Source of the DNA: Chlorops oryzae
Lineage: Eukaryota > Arthropoda > Insecta > Diptera > Chloropidae
Assembly (NCBI GenBank): GCA_020466095.1
Contig: CM035808.1
Span: forward strand, 74,269,188 to 74,333,187
Direction: 5' to 3'
Length of the DNA: 64,000 nucleotides
Shown here: positions 45,851 to 57,500 of the stretch, one piece after another
How positions within the stretch are numbered: the first letter of the stretch is position 1
How the letters are laid out: each line of letters begins with the position of its first letter
The notes under the pieces: model-generated
The model's database searches: none
Told to the model about the DNA's origin: nothing
What the model saw: the letters and a program-made list of their open reading frames with translations, nothing else
Position numbers and translations under genes: made by a program

Positions 45851-46316
45851 GTTGGAATAAAGCATTAATAAAACGAAAAGAAGCATATCGACGTCGCTTG
45901 TCGAGCTTCAATTCAAATCTAAAAATATAATTGCGTGAAAAGCCTTATCGCCCTCAGCGCGTGTTGTGTTAGATCGCTTTGATTTCATCAGCCAATCAGG
46001 TCGCGTCGTTAGAAAAAAAAAATTTTCATACGTTTTTAAGCCAAGCAGAGCGCGAAGTCTAAAAATAGAATTTTTTGATCGACGTAATTGAGGTGACCAT
46101 CGGTCTGAAGCAGAAGCAAGTCGGTTTTAAGTCCCCATAATTAATATTCGTGTTTCGTGTTGCTAATTTTTATTTAGCGCTCTCCTGATTACAAATCGTG
46201 ATCTATAAATATAATTTATAGATTAATATTTACAATTTTCCAAATTTTTGTGGTATTTTAAAAAATTTTTCAAATGAAAAAAAAAATTCTGGTATTTTTA
46301 TAAAGTGTACATTTTA
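45851..46316 (+). other. Possible LTR end or leader of the BEL copy at 48.8 kb
   Basis: AATAAAGCATTAATAAAACG is followed by GC-richer sequence and then an AT-rich leader up to the mariner insertion. It lies upstream, in the same orientation, of a BEL gag. No LTR partner was found downstream, so this is only a suggestion. Confidence 0.35.
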
Positions 46317-46967
46317 ACAGGTTGGCTGATAAGTCCCCGGTCTAACAAAGAAAAACAAATTTTTTTGTCAAAATTCGTTTTTATTATTCAACATAGTTCC
46401 CTTCAAGAGCGATACAACGATTATAACGACCTTCCAATTTTTTGATACCATTTTGGTAGTACTCCTTCGGTTTTGCCTCAAAATAGGCCTCAGTTTCGGC
46501 GATCACCTCTTCATTGCAGCCAAATTTTTTCCCTCCGAGCATCCTTTTGAGGTCTGAGAACAAGAAAAAGTCGCTGGGGGCCAGATCTGGAGAATACGGT
46601 GGGTGGGGAAGCAATTCGAAGCCTAATTCATGAATTTTTGCCATCGTTCTCAATGACTTGTGGCACGGTGCGTTGTCTTGGTGGAACAACACTTTTTTCT
46701 TCTTCATATAGGGCCGTTTTGCCGCGATTTCGACCTTCAAACGCTCCAATAACGACATATAAAAGTCACTTTTGATGGTTTTTCCCTTCTCAAGATAATC
46801 GATAAAAATTATTCCATGCCCATCCCAAAAAACAGAGGCCATTACTTTGCCAGCGGACTTTTGAGTCTTTCCACCCTTCGGAGACGGTTCACCGATCGCT
46901 GTCCACTCAGCCGACTGTCGATTGGACTCAGGAGTGTAGTGATAGAGCCATGTTTCATCCATTGTCA

Positions 46968-47850
46968 AATTTTTTTTTTTTTTAACCTTTTATTATTTAT
47001 TGTATCACTCCTGTAAAGCAGGAGTCTTGCAATAAGTTTCGAAATCTTACACCTAGTTTAACAAAACTACAGATCACAAAGCATTTCCTTAATTTCGAAA
47101 AGTTTATGAGTCGCAAGTTTTTATCAATAGCGGGCCTCAGGTAACGTTAACTAGGCTTAACTGATGTGTGAAGTAGCACGCGAAATATTTCCGGTGTTTT
47201 CCTCTAGGGTAAACGATTTAAGCAGCTAGGAGAGCTGATTTGTTACAACCGCATATATGCATACAGGAAGCGCGTAGCTGTTTTGACGTTGATTGCATGG
47301 AGAAATGCATTGGGTGCTAGGAGCACCCGCCGAGATACCGATAAGCTAAAAGAGCTGTTTTGACGTTGGATTGCATGGAGAAATGCATTGGGTACTACGA
47401 GCACCCACCGAGATACCGATAAGCTAAAAGAGCTGTTTTGGCGTGGATTGCGTGGAGAAATGCATTGGGTACTAGGAGCACCCACCGAGATACCGATCAG
47501 CTGTTTTTACGGACGTGCATGGAATGCACCAAGAAACGCGTGTCGATCTGCTAGGGAAGCAGAGTTGATGGATGTGCATGGAAAGCTCCTGCTGTAGAAG
47601 AATGATTTGAAATCGCTGGTCGATCATTCCTTTTTAATCTCGAAGAGTTCGATATGTTCGACAGTCTACGCGCAAGTGGATTTACATGAGTTCGCAATTT
47701 ATTAAAATACTTTTCTTTGATTTTGGTGAACTCAGCTTTGACCAGTTCAACGTTTAACTCTCTATGAATCCGTTCATTTGAGATAAACCAAGGAGCTCCC
47801 GTTATAGTCCTTAGTATTTTGGACTGCGCTCTTTGCAGGTTTTTTATATT
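46968..47850 (-). mobile_element. 5'-truncated Jockey-type LINE
   Basis: TTGTCA is duplicated at 46962-46967 and 47851-47856. On the minus strand it begins inside the end of ORF2 (NLQRAQSKILRTITGAPWFI, REL...RLSNISNSSRLKR), continues with a 3' UTR holding three ~78-bp tandem repeats, and ends in an A-tail (T-run 46970-46983). The 80-codon frame at 47243-47485 is only the translated repeats. Confidence 0.88.
47277..47510 (-). repeat. Three-copy ~78-bp tandem repeat
   Basis: GCATGGAGAAATGCATTGGG, GGAGCACCC(A/G)CCGAGATACCG and AAAGAGCTG mark each unit, starting near 47277, 47354 and 47430. It lies in the 3' UTR of the truncated LINE. Confidence 0.85.
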
Positions 47851-48500
47851 TTGTCACATATCGACGCAAAAACTCGGGTGTATTGTGAGTTAACAGCTGC
47901 AAACACCGCTCAGAATCATCAACACGTTGTTGTTTTTGGTCAAATGTGAGCTCGCGCGGCACCCATTTTGCACAGAGCTTTTTCATATCCAAATATTGAT
48001 GAATGATATGATCAACACGTTCCTTTGATATCTTTAAGGCCTCTGCTATCTCGATCAACTTCATTTTACGGTCATTCAAAATCATTTTGTGAATTTTTTT
48101 GATGTTTTCATCGGTAACCACCTCTTTCGGGCGTCCACTGCGTTCACCGTCCTCCGTGCTCATTTCACCACGCTTGAATTTTGCATACCAATCAATTATT
48201 GTTGATTTTCCTGGGGCAGAGTCCGGAAAATCATTATCAAGCCAAGTTTTTGCTTCCACTGTATTTTTTCCCTTCAGAAAACAGTATTTTATCAAAACAC
48301 GAAATTCCTTTTTTTCCATTTTTTTCACAATAACAAAAGTTGCTTCACAAAAGACGCTCTATCTCACAAACTAATTGACTTACAGACGTCAAATTTTTAC
48401 ACGAATCATTTGAAGGTTGCCACTATATCAAAATAATGTGCATTTAATACTAGCGACGCCATCTATGTGTCAGACCGGGGACTTATCAGCCAACCTGTTA

Positions 48501-48850
48501 TATATATTTTTTTTTTTTGAGTTTTTTTTGAAAATTTTAAATTTTTCACGCGATTCGCCCTCCAGTGGTTAACCCGCGAAACGGTTTTTTTTCCTCTGGC
48601 TCTACCGAACATTTGGTTGTGTTGCTCTTGTTGTTTGTTTGTTTTTTTTTTTATTGCCACGCCCCATCGGACATTCTGAGTTATTCAATCCATTATTTAC
48701 AGGGTCACCCATTCCTACATTTTTTCGGAGTCAACGGAGTGTCACGCCCCTTTCCAATTGTGTTTTTTAGCCTTGGTCCCACGTCTGCCACGCCCGTTTT
48801 TGAATTTTCAATTCTCCTCTTGCTTAGAAAACAATATCTAAATATTCAAT
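48501..48850 (+). other. Leader before BEL gag
   Basis: T-rich tracts, then sequence with repeated CCACGCCC motifs, leading to the gag ATG. No gene is seen. Confidence 0.45.
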
Positions 48851-49960
48851 ATGGCAATGACACTGACTGAATTTATGCGGTTAGTGAACAATTTGTTAGA
48901 ATTCACTGAACAATTTGACATAGAGGTTCACTCCGATAAGTTTGTGCTAGATATGATTCTAACGGAGTTGCATAATGAATGGGTTGCAACGAAAGAGGCC
49001 CATAAGGTGTACATACGAGTGGTGGAGAATCAGGAAACGGGAACAGATGGCGTCGGGATTAATGTCATCAAGGTGGCCTACAGGCAGTGCTATGATGCGT
49101 ATCTCAGGACTGCAGCGAGCACTAAGCGGAAGATTAGTGAAGAAAAGGAACGGCCAGCTAGTCGAACTGCGTCGGCTTTCAACGAATCCTCAATTCAGGC
49201 AGTCATTCTGCAACGTTGCCACCATGTCACACGCCCAGGGCGACTATGTGTCATGGCCCAGTTTTCGTGGCATGTTTTCCGCATTGTACGCGGACAATGC
49301 TCGTCTCCCGTCGGTGGAGAAGCTTTTCCATTTAAACTTAAAAACTCCAGGAGAAGCCAATGACATTGTGCGTAAATCTCCATTAACAAACGACGGATTT
49401 GCCCTAGCGTGGCAAAATCTGCAGGATCGATATGAGAATAAGCATATCCTCGTTAATAGCCAATTAAAAGCATTGTTTAATCTACCCACTGTCGCACATG
49501 AATCCGGGCAAGAGATTAAATCATTGCAAAGAGCAATAAATAATTGTATTTCTGCATTGAAGAGTTTTCAAATCGACATTTCAAACTGGGATCCCATATT
49601 TGTATACTTCTGCTCCACACGGTTACCGGACCTCACTTTAGGGTTACGGGAGCAGTCGGTCCGGTGCAAAACCGAGATTCCGTCTTGGGAAGAATTGGAC
49701 AAATTTTTCACGATGCGGTTTCAATTTTTAGAAACGGTTTCCGACATACGTAGTGCAGAATCGCTTCAAGCGGGCAAAGCGGGGGCCCAATCTGCTCTGC
49801 AGACGGCGCCGCCACCTCACACGGTGGCTCAACGGCAACCCTCGTGTAAACTGTGCCCCAATAAAAGCCATGGATTACGACATTGTGCGAAGTCTTAAAA
49901 GATGAACAACCCTTAACGGTCGGACGTCGTCAAAAAACACAACTGATGCATTAACTGTTT
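48851..49960 (+). pseudogene. BEL/Pao gag, second element
   Basis: ATG at 48851 (MAMTLTEFMRLVNNLLE). A frameshift near 49205-49245 moves to the frame containing GDYVSWPSFRGMFSALY, the BEL gag hallmark, then WDPIFVYFCSTRLPDLTLGL. The knuckle CKLCPNKSHGLRHC ends the open part; stops follow at 49896 and in the next 60 bases. It matches the BEL element at 14-32 kb in organisation but is clearly a different lineage. Gag would form the particle. This copy is broken. Confidence 0.88.
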
Positions 49961-51995
49961 AGCTTATTTGCATCTTTTTAAAGACTCCCCAAGTTCATAC
50001 TCGTGTATTAAATGTCAGCACCGTCATCACACCCTCCTTCATAAAGAATCCAGTAAACCTCCAACTTGGCCTTCGAACTCAACGCCCACAAATGGAGGTC
50101 AGGCGCGCAGAGCTCTGCATAACCAAGTAGAATTGTCGGCATCTCCGTCGACCGTCGCAAGTCGTCTCAGTAGATCTAACTTGATATCCTCGAATGTTTC
50201 TGCCGCCAGTTCATCGGCATCTCATCCTTCCGCTACCGTATTACAAACCCATTTCGCAAGGTCGATGAAAAGCGTCCTGTTAGGCACCGCAATTGTCCAT
50301 CTGAGTCACAATGGTGATCTTAATCCCGCCAGGGCATTAGTGGACCCAGGATCGGAGTGTACCTTTATTTCGGATAGGCTGCGAAAACTGATTAAGTTGC
50401 CAACGGAGAGAGTGAATGCACGAGTCTCCGGTCTTAGCAATGTGGTTACGGCACAAGTGAACAAATGCTGCAATATCACAATAAGTTTCGCTCGAGATGC
50501 GGATGTATCGATATCAATTGTTGCCTAAGTCTTAGGCCAATTAACCGGCTACCTCCACTTCTTTGCGCTTCCCGCAAATGCTGTAAATGTGGTTGACCTT
50601 CCATTAGCTGATGTGAACTTCGTCTGTCAAGGAAGCGTCGATCTTCTGATCGGAAGTGATATTTATCCTTCCATTCTCTTAGGTGGAATCCAGAAAAATG
50701 TGCTTAGCTCCTTGGTTGCTATTAAGACCGTGTTCGGCTGGATTCTTACGGGACCTATCGAAACCGGACAACCAGTTACCATTTTCTTTACTAATGTTTC
50801 GTTTTTTAGTAAAGTCATCTTGGAGAAACAATTAGCAAAGATTTGGGAGGTGGAGGAGCTTCCTCGCGTCCCGTTCATTTCTGAAGCGGATAGAATTTGT
50901 GAAGAAAATTTTTCGAAAACCACGTCTCGTCTTCCTAATGGCCGTTATATGGTCACGTTGCCATTCAAAAAGGACCCCTTTTCTAATCGAGAAATAAGCT
51001 CATCCCGACATTTTGCCACGAAACAATGGCTGCGGAGTGAAGTTCGTCTGTCCCGTGACTCATTTCTAAAGGAGAAGTACGATCAAGTTCTTGGAGAATA
51101 TCTGGTATTGCAGCTTATGTCTCCCGTCCCATCACCCCCTTTTCAAGATCGACCTGCGCACTATTATTTACCGCATCATGCCGTGATTCAACCGGAAAGC
51201 ACCACTACCAAGCTTCGAGTCGTCTTCAATGCTTCCAGCCGAACGGCTAACGGAGTTAGTCTCAATGACATACTGCACACCGGCCCAACCCTTCAAGCTG
51301 ACCTGACTCTTTTGATCTTAAAGTGGCGTTTCTTCCAATTTGTGTTCAATAATGATATTGAAAAAATGTATCGACAAATATAAGTTCACCCCAAACACAC
51401 TCCTTTCCAGCGAATTCTCTTTCGGACATCGTCTCATGGGTCGGTCAAAGATTTCGAGTTAAAGACGGTTACGTTTGGCGTTAATTGTGCTCGGTATCTA
51501 GCTATATGCACCCTTGATCAGCTGGCTGAAGACTCACAAGCTATTTATCCGCTTGCATCAGTCATCATAAAACACCTAATGAATGTCGATGACGCACTCG
51601 GTGGGGCCCACGACCTGAACACCGCGTTCAAGGCCTGTGATGAGTTAATCAACGCTCTGGAGTCAGCCGTCTTCCCTCTTCGAAAATGGACGTCCAACTA
51701 TCCTGCATTTTTGTCAGATATCCCCAAGGAACATCGACTCACTGAAGACTTTCTGTCCCTTGAAGAATCCAGTGAACCAAGGACATTGGGCATTCGGTGG
51801 AGAGCCTGGTCTGACCGGTTTCACTTTAGAGTGGAGGCGGTAGAAATCAAGACCTCATATACCAAGCGACAAGTTCTTTCAGGTATTACTAAACTGTTCG
51901 ATCCAGCAGGATGGTTGGCTCCCATAGTGGTGACTGCGAAAATCATAATGCAGCAAGTTTGGCTCTCGCAAATTGGTTGGGATGACGCGTCCATT
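49961..51995 (+). pseudogene. BEL/Pao protease and RT, second element, truncated
   Basis: It begins in the last zinc knuckles (CIKCQHRHHTLLH). The protease active site reads ALVDPGSECTFIS, with a VDLLIGSDIYPSILLGGIQK block. RT shows PHHAVI, TTKLRVVFNASSRT and NNDIEKMYRQI, and NVDDALGGAH where the catalytic box is normally YVDD, so the Tyr is replaced by Asn. In-frame stops lie at 50526 and 51381. The frame is otherwise continuous to SQIGWDDA, where it runs into a LINE fragment on the other strand. RNase H and integrase are absent here. Confidence 0.88.
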
Positions 51996-52450
51996 TCGCA
52001 GAAGCGGCATATAGAATCTTTTGTGATGCCTATTTTTTTGAGATGATATCTCAATTAACAGTGCGCTGTCAGATATTCAATGAGGGTTTTCAAATCCTCT
52101 TAACTTAGGCAAAGCAATCTCTTTGAGACTTTCTCGTTGGGAGTAATGCATCTTTTGGCTTTCCTCTGAATTTTTTTGAGTTCATTTAGAATGCTTTAAA
52201 ACATATTTGTTCCCCATTCCAAAGTAGTTCTGTACTTTGTGGTTTATGTAGATGGTTAAAAGGATCACATTTCATTCGTCTTCCGCACTGATGAACAGTA
52301 AGGGCTGCACAACACATCTTTGCAGCCTTGTGCTATATCTTGGTAGATACCATCTCGTATGATCGTAATTTTTTTGGAAAAATCATTATTTAAACGGCCG
52401 TTCACGACGATTGTAGTGCAACTACGTAATAACGTGGGGTTTGTTTAAGT
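51985..52450 (-). pseudogene. LINE ORF2 C-terminal fragment
   Basis: The minus-strand frames read ITPNEKVSKRLLCLS, then LKTLIEYLTAHC and LRYHLKKIGITKDSICRFCE. This is the LTGHxxLxxHLxxIG...CRxC tail seen after RNase H in I/LOA/R1-type LINEs. The downstream end is cut at the junction with BEL RT, so the fragment is truncated on both sides. Confidence 0.6.
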
Positions 52451-52739
52451 CCCGATTTGTCATTAGTTTTCAAGTTTAATTGGTAACTACATGCTTGCCG
52501 TTTAACATTTTACGGCGTTATTCGGCATGCATTTTCCCTAATGCAGCTCACTTAATATGAAGGCTTAATTCCGCTCAATATCTTGTTATCGGGGTCTTTG
52601 CTTTATAATAAGAGTTATTTCAGAAGTTAGATTTCATTGGGTTTTTATTTGCCTTTTTAATTGTCGATATAAAAAAAAATATTTGATTTTTATAATGTCT
52701 TCAGGCTAAAGTATTTGTCACTGCCGACTAATAATTTCA
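52451..52739. other. AT-rich, nothing recognised
   Basis: No repeat partner, gene or RNA is visible. Confidence 0.5.
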
Positions 52740-53610
52740 TTTGTAATGTAGGGTTAGAAGTCAAATTCTTCAAATTGCACTGATACTCTCTCGCTCCGTT
52801 TTGTACAAAGCTTCATACATCCATATATTTATTAATATAAGCTCACTCTCTCTTAGTTTGTAAGTACAAATTTGAATAAAGTCAGTTTTCAGTTATAATC
52901 GAAGAACCGGTCGTTTGCTCTTCGTTAAATAACACAGGCCGACATCAAAAATCCTTTTCGAATTTGAAGTTGTGATTCTATTAGATTTTTGTGTGCTGAA
53001 AAATTGAAAATTTTCAAAAAAATTCTATCACGTCAGAATTTCGAGAAAATCGCGGAAGATTTTTTAACGACCATTGCTTTTTTGAAATTCGTTTTGCTCG
53101 TATATGGCTTAAAATATTTAAAAAATTTGTAAATCTTTTATGTTCTTAAAACATCATTCCTTAATATTACATGAAAAATAACTAACAAAACGTTAAATGA
53201 ATGGTGTAAAATGCTCAAAATCAAAAAAATTTAAATTTTTTGAATGATTTTCAGTTTTTTTGGACTTTGAATGAACATAGCCCACGCATTAGCAGTCCCC
53301 CTTCCAAAAACGATATTTTAAATTGTTAGCCAATAAATTGTATGTACATATGTTAAATCTAAGAACTGCAGCACAAACAGTTTCCACGATATAAAGGTTT
53401 TTCTGAAGCAACTAAAATCGGAGATTCGTATACATAGCATAATACAAGTTGGAAATGAAAAACTAACTTGTTTTTTCGTCTAATACAATGGCTACTGCAA
53501 CTCAAAAGGGGAGAATAAAATTTCAGTTTTGCAGGCCTGTGTAATCTAGTATAGCTCCATCAATGCAAACTAGCATTGCCGTAAACACATGGTAGCTCAA
53601 TTGAAATAAA
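52740..53610 (+). repeat. BEL-type LTR-like copy, split by a MITE
   Basis: CTTCATACATCCATA, GAATAAAGTCAGTT, CCGGTCGTTTGCTCT and TAATCTAGTATAGCTCCATC occur in the same order at 56640-56850. Here the last block is separated by the 609-bp MITE 52933-53541. It is probably an LTR of the element whose integrase end lies at 56218. Confidence 0.6.
52933..53541. mobile_element. 609-bp MITE, CACAGGCC ends, TSD TAA
   Basis: It starts CACAGGCCGAC and ends with the complement GCAGGCCTGTG. TAA flanks both sides (52930-52932, 53542-53544). The equivalent uninterrupted site is present near 56789 (TTCAATAATCTAGTATAG). The interior (ATTAGATTTTTGTGTGCTGA near 52979) matches the palindromic element at 3887-4030 and 6380-6523. 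The TAA duplication suggests PIF/Harbinger. Confidence 0.8.
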
Positions 53611-54721
53611 TTCTTTATCAAATTAATCGAAATGATCTTTTTATTCTCACAAAGACTTCCTCACTTTAAAACTGTTTCACTGCTCCTTACCTTACCCTTC
53701 TCTCTAAACTCACTGAGCTCTCTCCGCGTTCTTGCAATATATATATATATATTAATATATATATATGCACGCTTGCAATATACACCGACATCAACTTCCA
53801 AGGGCTCCTAAACGGTCGATTTGCTTGGCTTCCACGAATGGACGGCACAGCCGAGTTGGAGAAAACTCTGCAGCGACGACCGGCAACAGCGCAGTTGGCA
53901 ATGTTAGTTGCTAACGGTAAGCGATGCGAACTTCGGCCTCGCCCGACTGCTGCAGTACAGTTATCAGCTCTTTCCTTGCAGTAGGAAGTGGAGTTGCCAC
54001 GTGCGATTTCTGATGCAATAGAGGTTGGTACCACGAAATCTTCCTCTTTTCTCTATTTACGGTTAAATTTTAGCGTTGATGACGCTGGATGCTCCCAACT
54101 GTTCCCCCAACAATTCCCCCAACTGTTAATTTTAGTAAGTCGATGGCGACGAGCACTCCAAAAGTCTTTCACAAAATGGGAGTTCCAGAGGGCTTTATTT
54201 ACGGTGGCCCACTTTTCAGGCTCTGATTTATGATAGGTGCATTTTCCGATGATCGTTGTTGATTGTTTCGCTTGGATATCTGGAAAAGCCTTGCTCTGCT
54301 ACCATGTGTATTCGGCAATGCTAGCATTCAAGTAAAAGTGAGGATATAATCAACAGATCCAAATTGGTAAATTGTTATTTTAAACTACAGCGTGTCTCTG
54401 CCTATGTACATCGATGGCTTGAGAAACCCAGACTTCGAAGGTCTAATGAAAATTCAAAAAAGGGACCGCGATCAACTAGCAAACTACGCAAAGGTCTGCT
54501 GTTTATAGTTATAAACGATTCAAAATGAACGCGCGTTAATTGAGGATTCAGAAAGGTTTCCGATAATTGGCGTCGGTGTTAGACTGTCCAAAACTATATC
54601 CAGCTTTAATACTAAACATCCTATGCTCCCTCCGGCTGATAATACTCTGACAAGTGGCTTACTACAGTATTTACATAAGAAGCATATGGGCGCTCAAAAC
54701 TTATAAGCAATCGATCCATTA
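53611..54721. other. LTR- or leader-like sequence, no gene called
   Basis: It holds a (TA)n tract near 53739-53766. A short CAACTGTT(A/C)CC repeat lies near 54097-54128, and on minus AATAAAGCCCTC near 54197 is polyadenylation-like. Minus-strand 53687-54034 is open for 115 codons, but its Arg/Ser-rich sequence has no recognisable domain. Confidence 0.45.
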
Positions 54722-54723
54722 TA

Positions 54724-56011
54724 TTAGGTGTAGTAAAAAGAAATTCATTATTTTTCCAATAGATGGCGTGATTTATCTGCATCTCGCGTTGTATAAGTCC
54801 GATCGTGTTCCGCTAGGGGGCATTAGAAAGATGACAGTTCCTACTAAAAAAGCTTTTTTGACACTTTTTTGATTGATTGATTCAGTTTTGTTTGAGAGCT
54901 TGTCAAAGATGGACATCAGCAAAGAGAAAATTCGCTACATTTTACAGTTTTTCTTCGATAAGGGAGAAAACGCAAGCCAGGCGGCTGAAAATGTGAATAG
55001 CGTTTATGGACCTGATACTGTAACAGCCAATCATGCGCAATTTTGGTTTCGTCGATTCCGTTCCGGTAACTTCGATGTCAAGGATGCAGCACGCACTGGA
55101 AGGCCAATTGTCGAAAATGTCGATAAAATCATGGAAATTATCGAGTCCGACCGTCATGTTAGCACTGTTTCGATTGCAAAAGAGCTAAAGATTGCACAAA
55201 AAACCGTTTGGAACCATTTGAATAAGGCTGGATACACAAAGAAGCTCGATGTATGGGTGCCACACGAGTTAACGCAAAAAAACCTCATAGACCGAATTTC
55301 CATCTGCGAATCGCTGCTGAACCGCAACAAAATCGACCCATTTCTGAAGCGGTTGGTGACTGGTGATGAAAAGTGGGTCACTTACGACAACGTCAAGCGA
55401 AAACGGTCGTGGTCGAAACACGGTGAACCGGCGGAAATGGTGGCCAAGCCAGGATTGACGGCCAGGAAGGTTTTTCTGTGTGTTTGGTGGGATTGGCAGG
55501 GAATTATCTACTATGAGCTGCTCCCATACGGCAAAACTCTTAACTCGGAACACTACTGTCAACAATTGGACCGTCTGAAGGAAGCACTCGCCCGTAACCG
55601 GCCAACTTTGGCCAATAGGAGAGGAATTGTGTTCCATCAGGACAACGCCAGGCCACACACATCGATAGTGACTCGCCAGAAGCTCCGGGAGTTTGGTTGG
55701 GAGGTTCTTCTGCATCTACCTTATAGTCCGGACCTGGCACCAAGTGATTACCACCTGTTCCTGTCCATGGCGAACAATTTTGCTGGTGAAACATTCGCTT
55801 CAAGAGAGGCTTCTGAAATTCGACTGTCTCAATTTTTTGCTAATAGGAACGAGGGCTTCTATGAGAGAGGCATAATGAAATTACCTTTAAAATGGCAACA
55901 AGTTATCGAACAAAACGGCGCATATTTGACCTAAATCGGGTCATTCTAACTATCTTAAATAAAGCCCTCAATTTAATGTAAAAATAATGGATTTCTTTTT
56001 ACTACACCTAA
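54724..56011 (+). mobile_element. mariner element, copy 3 (1288 bp)
   Basis: It has the same TIRs as copies 1 and 2, with TA at 54722-54723 and 56012-56013. Confidence 0.95.
54873..55934 (+). CDS. mariner transposase, copy 3
   Basis: 353 codons, open throughout. WVPHEL, TGDEKW (D165), HQDNARPH (D257) and YSPDLAPSDYHLF (D292) are all intact in DD34D spacing. Differences from copy 1 include DAARTGRP for DAPRTGRP, NSEHYC for NSELYC, and EALARN for EAIARN. It is the only copy on the plus strand. The 149-bp left flank between TIR and ATG and the short right flank match the other copies, so the whole element could be mobile if the Pro-to-Ala change before RTGRP is tolerated. Confidence 0.94.
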   Translation: MIDSVLFESLSKMDISKEKIRYILQFFFDKGENASQAAENVNSVYGPDTVTANHAQFWFRRFRSGNFDVKDAARTGRPIVENVDKIMEIIESDRHVSTVSIAKELKIAQKTVWNHLNKAGYTKKLDVWVPHELTQKNLIDRISICESLLNRNKIDPFLKRLVTGDEKWVTYDNVKRKRSWSKHGEPAEMVAKPGLTARKVFLCVWWDWQGIIYYELLPYGKTLNSEHYCQQLDRLKEALARNRPTLANRRGIVFHQDNARPHTSIVTRQKLREFGWEVLLHLPYSPDLAPSDYHLFLSMANNFAGETFASREASEIRLSQFFANRNEGFYERGIMKLPLKWQQVIEQNGAYLT

Positions 56012-56217
56012 TATATTAAGAGAAAATAGGCTTGCAATGTTGAAGTTTTTTCAGATCTGTCCACGCCAGCCTTTCTGTGTGCCCCCAAGCGGTTCGTAAC
56101 CCGCCGAGGACTAGGTTCTGATTTATACTTCAACAACGCCACGATTTTTTTGGGCGTTTCCTGAAGTCTAAGGCAGACGGTGGACCAATTACTGCACTTA
56201 CAGTTTCATACAAAAGT

Positions 56218-56326
56218 CACACATTCCGCCGGGAGAGGGTGGCTTAGTACGCGTCGTAACGATTCGCACAACAACTGGCATCTTAAAAAGGAGGATACAT
56301 AAAATTTGTCCCTTTCCAAACGATAC
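56218..56326 (+). pseudogene. BEL/Pao integrase C-terminal remnant
   Basis: An open stretch reads HIPPGEGGLVRVVTIRTTTG and then ILKRRIHKICPFP. This is the conserved C-terminal patch of BEL integrases (PGxDGLVRVVxIRTxxG...RPIxKLxxLP). Most of the rest of the element is missing. It lies directly upstream of an LTR-like block, as a pol end should. Confidence 0.8.
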
Positions 56327-56379
56327 CCAGGACTGCGAAGTGAGAAAACCCGTCCAAGCCGTTTGAAAAGCAAATCTTA

Positions 56380-56850
56380 AATGCAATTTTTTTGCTACAA
56401 TCATTAAACTAAGTCTAAAATGAATTGTATAATTGCAGTTAATTAAGATCAAAATAATTTAAATTTTATAATTGCAGTTAAATAAGATCAGAATAATTTG
56501 AATTATAGAATCGTAGTTAAATAAGCTAAAAATAATTTGAATTGTGTAATTGAAGCTAAATAAGATAAGCATAGCTTCAGGGTAATAAGAAAGTCCCGCA
56601 GAAAGGATATAATTCTGTTAAATGCGAAAATTCTTAAGTTGAAAGAATTTAAGAATTTAGCACATTTATATACAAACCTTCATACATCCATACATATACT
56701 CACTCTCTCATAGCTTGAAAGTAAAAATTTTAATAAAGTCAGTTGTCAGTTAACATCGAAGAAGACCGGTCGTTTGCTCTACGTTCAATAATCTAGTATA
56801 GCTCCATCAATGCAAACTAGCATTGCCATAAACACAGTATAGAACAAGAA
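56380..56850 (+). repeat. BEL-type LTR-like copy with internal repeats
   Basis: It begins with about four imperfect copies of TAATTGCAGTTAAATAAGAT-type units (56430-56580), then a TTATATAC TATA-like box, and then the blocks shared with 52740-53610. It contains the empty site for the MITE inserted at 52933. Confidence 0.65.
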
Positions 56851-57331
56851 AAAATACTTATACTGTAATATATTTAAACAAGAATACCCGACACAGACAC
56901 AGACCCCCTAGCACTAGAGGTACCCTTTAAAATAAACCGATCAAGGCAATTTTTGGGGAGGATTTTTATGGCTACAAAGGAATCATAAGTGCCAACTTCC
57001 GTCCAAGTCCCATTTGCAGTTCGGATGTAGGAGACAATTTTCGAAAAACGCCCTTCTGGCATGCCCACTTTTAAAGATTTTGGGAATCATATTACTTGCC
57101 TTCAAAAATGTTCAAAAATCAAATTTCATTAAAATATTTAAAAAAAATTTCTTTTTAAGAGCAGTTTTTGTTATTTTCGTAACAGACCCTAGTACTGAAG
57201 TTACCCCTAAACATTTTTCGATCTTGTACATTCTCGAACTTGTGCTTACTCATGTCCTCGTGAGCAAGCAAACCAAATTTTATCAAGATAACCCGTTCGA
57301 TAAGAAAACTGTATACAGACAGACGGACAAT
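56851..57331. repeat. Dispersed repeat related to family D
   Basis: It ends in AACTGTATACAGACAGACGG, the same style of GACAGACAGACGGACA end as at 3590 and 5455. It resembles the 5030-5140 arm sequence (TTTTCGTAACAGACCC...). A 64-codon minus-strand frame at 56874-57068 lies in it and is not called. Confidence 0.5.
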
Positions 57332-57500
57332 GAATTTTTTTTTTTTTGAGTATATTTACGTATTTACTATTTGTTAAACATATTTTGTACTTCTGCACCT
57401 TTTTGCTTAATATATATCGATCTAGGGTGTGAGAATTCAGCCTGCTCTCGCTATCGCAAGCTAAGTGATCCACCGTCCTTAGCTTAATTTGTTATTATTT
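57332..57500 (-). mobile_element. Truncated retroposon 3' end with A-tail
   Basis: A run of 14 T (57335-57348) on plus is a minus-strand A-tail following a short unique sequence. It interrupts the family-D-like repeat. No coding part remains, so the family is unknown. Confidence 0.45.

Larger units (their letters stand above)
46384..48319 (-). pseudogene. Himar1-like transposase, interrupted by a LINE
   Basis: The N-terminal part (48319 down to 47857; MEKKEFRVL to RRYVT) and C-terminal part (46967 down to 46384; MDETW to GNYVE) are each open. The break falls between RRYVT and the first catalytic Asp. Unlike copy A, it retains WVPREL and all three Asp motifs (MDETW, HQDNAPCH, APSDFF). Only the inserted LINE visibly disables it. 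Confidence 0.93.
46317..48498 (-). mobile_element. Himar1-like mariner, copy B, split by a LINE
   Basis: TIRs are ACAGGTTGGCTGATAAGTCC and its complement, with TA at 46315-46316 and 48499-48500. The internal 883-bp insert is a 5'-truncated LINE (46968-47850). Without it the element would be about 1.29 kb, like copy A. Confidence 0.93.

Noticed and set aside
47243..47485. 80-codon minus-strand frame with internal repeats
   Set aside because: The repeats are the tandem units of a LINE 3' UTR; no protein-level constraint is visible.
56874..57068. 64-codon minus-strand frame containing NGTWTEVGTYDSF, reminiscent of receptor ligand-binding domains
   Set aside because: It lies inside a dispersed repeat, has no splice-site support, and the resemblance is only a few residues.
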